NCBI GenBank assembly: GCA_020047835.1
Contig: JAIFNJ010000028.1
Span: 1 to 8,505, forward strand
Length of the DNA stretch: 8,505 nt
Source: Bacteroidota bacterium
Lineage (GTDB): Bacteria; Bacteroidota; Bacteroidia; Bacteroidales; SZUA-534
Direction of reading: 5' to 3'
The notes beneath the pieces were generated by a model. It worked only from the letters and a program-made list of their open reading frames with translations. It made no database searches and was not told the DNA's origin. Made by a program: the position numbers and the translations under genes. This document shows, piece by piece, positions 7,007 through 8,505 of the stretch (position 1 is the first letter of the stretch; every line of letters starts with the position of its first letter).

Positions 7007-8383
7007 TTACAAGTCACCATAAGTTTTTAACCGTTGAATTTCGGGTTCAACAAACAACCCTTTCCAAGAATTATCATTGGAATATTGTTCCCAGGAAACA
7101 AAACCTAGTGTAATAGCTTTTTCAAAAGATTTGGTCATCGATTCTTTATCTTCTGATATTTGATAATAACGGGCATACATCAAATAAACATCAGGATTTT
7201 TGGAGTCAACCAGTTCGTAAATCTGAATTTTTTTGAAAGCATCATCCATTTTAGCATCATCTAAATCATTTTTGGTAAGCATAAATGAAACCATGCTTAT
7301 ATAGTTTAATAAACGTTGGCTAATTAAAGCTACTTCTTTATCGGAATTTACTATTGATTCCTTAAATCGGGTTACTTCAGCTTTCCACCAATCTAAATCG
7401 CTCAATTCAATAGCTTTTATAAATTCTGAACGCAATACAATTTCCTTTTGGAGTAATCCTTGCTGCTTTGTTACCTGTTTTATAAATTGAGGACTTTGTT
7501 CCAATTTTGTTTGTTGTATTTTTAACTCTTTGATGTTTTGAATTCCAGTAAACCAACGCTCGGTTTGGCGCAATAAAAGCATTTGCGAAATTAAGTCCTG
7601 TTGGTTTTCCTTGTTTTTAATACTGTCCTGCATTTGGTTCCAAACGGACTCCAGCCACTTTTCATTTTTAGCACATCGGTTGGTTTTCATGCAGTAAATT
7701 TCCAAACCAGTAACCGACAAATCAAATTCAGCTATAGGAGGCCATTCATGCGTGCCGTTAAAAGCAATTGACGAGTAATTCATTCCTTTTTGTTCAAAAG
7801 CTGAATTAGTCTGTTGAACTTCTAAATAGTTAAAGTCCGAAGTTCCAATTATGTTGATATAATAAAATTTGGGCAACTCATCCACGCTTATTGGAATACT
7901 TGCTCCGCAGGCAATTACACCTGCAATTTGCGGAAGTTGTTGTGCAAAAATAATAGCCAATTTGGCTCCACCGGAAAAGCCGGAAGTAAAAATCCGTTTG
8001 TTATCAATTAAAAACCGCGATTGCGTTTCATTAAGCAATTGCTGAAAAACGGAAAAAGCATAAGTTCCCGACAATCCATTTTTAACGTTGTTGCTACCAA
8101 CCAAGATATAGCCGTATTTGTCGGCTACTGATTGGTAGTTTTTCAATGGTAAGTTTCCATCGCCATGCGGATCGAAAAAAAAGAGAACCGGCAACGGGTC
8201 CTTTCCATTATATGAATTTGGCAAATAAAAACAATAGTTTAGCACAGAGTCAGTTGGGCTATGTTGAAGAGAATAAATCTTCTGTTTTGCAACGGGATTG
8301 CCATACAAATCAACCAATGGGTTCTCTTTTGGCGTACATGAGGCTACAAAAACAATAAGAATTAAAACAAAAAACTGTTTCAT
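7007..8383 (-). CDS. Lipoprotein alpha/beta hydrolase (esterase-like) with helical TPR-like C-terminal region
   Basis: The 458-residue product begins with a lipoprotein signal, LILIVFVASC, with Cys16 as the lipidated residue, so it is anchored to the envelope. Residues about 35-220 look like an alpha/beta hydrolase of the PHB-depolymerase/esterase type: strand PLPVLFFFDPHGDG (64-76; a HG oxyanion region), nucleophile elbow GFSGG with Ser137, a probable acid in GTSDFNY (Asp183), and His212 in NGTHEWPP. All three members of a Ser-Asp-His triad are therefore present in order. Residues about 225-380 are charged and helical. The last 75 or so resemble a TPR unit (NPDVYLMYARYYQ, then SFEKAITLGF) closing with a pattern often seen at the end of such proteins (DNSWKGLF-EPEIQRL). 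The substrate is unknown. The ATG at 8383 is chosen because it places the signal peptide at the N-terminus; an in-frame ATG at 8407 would add eight polar residues. It lies 61 bases after the upstream partial gene on the same strand. Confidence 0.82.
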   Translation of the reverse strand: MKQFFVLILIVFVASCTPKENPLVDLYGNPVAKQKIYSLQHSPTDSVLNYCFYLPNSYNGKDPLPVLFFFDPHGDGNLPLKNYQSVADKYGYILVGSNNVKNGLSGTYAFSVFQQLLNETQSRFLIDNKRIFTSGFSGGAKLAIIFAQQLPQIAGVIACGASIPISVDELPKFYYINIIGTSDFNYLEVQQTNSAFEQKGMNYSSIAFNGTHEWPPIAEFDLSVTGLEIYCMKTNRCAKNEKWLESVWNQMQDSIKNKENQQDLISQMLLLRQTERWFTGIQNIKELKIQQTKLEQSPQFIKQVTKQQGLLQKEIVLRSEFIKAIELSDLDWWKAEVTRFKESIVNSDKEVALISQRLLNYISMVSFMLTKNDLDDAKMDDAFKKIQIYELVDSKNPDVYLMYARYYQISEDKESMTKSFEKAITLGFVSWEQYSNDNSWKGLFVEPEIQRLKTYGDL

Positions 8384-8427
8384 TTTGTGCGTGTTGTGTG
8401 TTATCATGGTCTGTTATTTTTGTATCG

Positions 8428-8455
8428 TAAAGATAGAAAATATGTTATACCCCAA
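8428..8455 (-). promoter_or_regulatory. Putative promoter of the lipoprotein hydrolase gene
   Basis: On the minus strand, TTG (8455-8453), a 17-base spacer and TATCTTTA (8435-8428) resemble the Bacteroidota TTG / TAnnTTTG promoter with one mismatch in the second element. The start would fall near 8421, about 38 bases before the preferred ATG. The first element lies inside the last codons of the upstream gene. It is assigned from consensus only. Confidence 0.4.
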
Positions 8456-8505
8456 TTCCTTTTATGAGTTTGTATAAATCGAGGGCATATAAATCGGTCA
8501 TTCCA
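8445..8505 (-). CDS. C-terminal end of an unidentified gene (5' part outside window)
   Basis: Reading the minus strand from the right edge gives an open frame GMTDLYALDLYKLIKGIGV ending in TAA at 8447-8445. The sequence has protein-like composition with an amphipathic helix pattern, and it stops just before the AT-rich leader of the hydrolase gene, so it is probably the true end of a coding gene. Nineteen residues are too few to name the family. It is oriented the same way as the hydrolase gene, with 61 bases between this stop and the next start. Confidence 0.6.
   Translation of the reverse strand, partial: GMTDLYALDLYKLIKGIGV

Overview
The window looks like a chromosomal segment of a Bacteroidota bacterium. 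Three things point there: a Big_5-type lipoprotein of a kind widespread in that phylum, a cyclophilin with a long insertion before its last core strands, and promoter-like sequences of the TTTG / TAnnTTTG type. The base composition is moderately AT-rich. I see no mobile element, CRISPR array, tRNA, rRNA or phage gene. No gap between genes exceeds about 105 bases.

Layout from left to right. The 3' end of a cyclophilin-type peptidyl-prolyl isomerase (+, cut by the window edge) converges on two minus-strand genes. These are a short thiamine-binding (MTH1187/UPF0045) family gene that lacks its first beta strand, and upstream of it a large Big_5-type lipoprotein. The lipoprotein is divergent from a plus-strand block: FAD-dependent glycerol-3-phosphate dehydrogenase (glpD); a membrane protein with an HELLH motif (DUF3267 type) whose start overlaps the glpD stop; a ManB/CpsG-like phosphomannomutase/phosphoglucomutase with its own recognisable promoter; and a YqhA/UPF0114 membrane protein. 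This block converges on a minus-strand lipoprotein alpha/beta hydrolase with a helical, TPR-like tail. The last 61 bases hold the C-terminus of an unidentified minus-strand gene.

Functionally this is a mixed housekeeping region: glycerol-phosphate oxidation feeding the quinone pool, hexose-phosphate isomerisation for surface glycans, envelope proteins and protein folding. The genes do not form an obvious single pathway, and I found no convincing new multi-gene system. The points most worth checking are the truncated thiamine-binding gene, the lipoprotein promoter that overlaps the start of glpD, and the tight coupling of glpD to a putative membrane metalloprotease.
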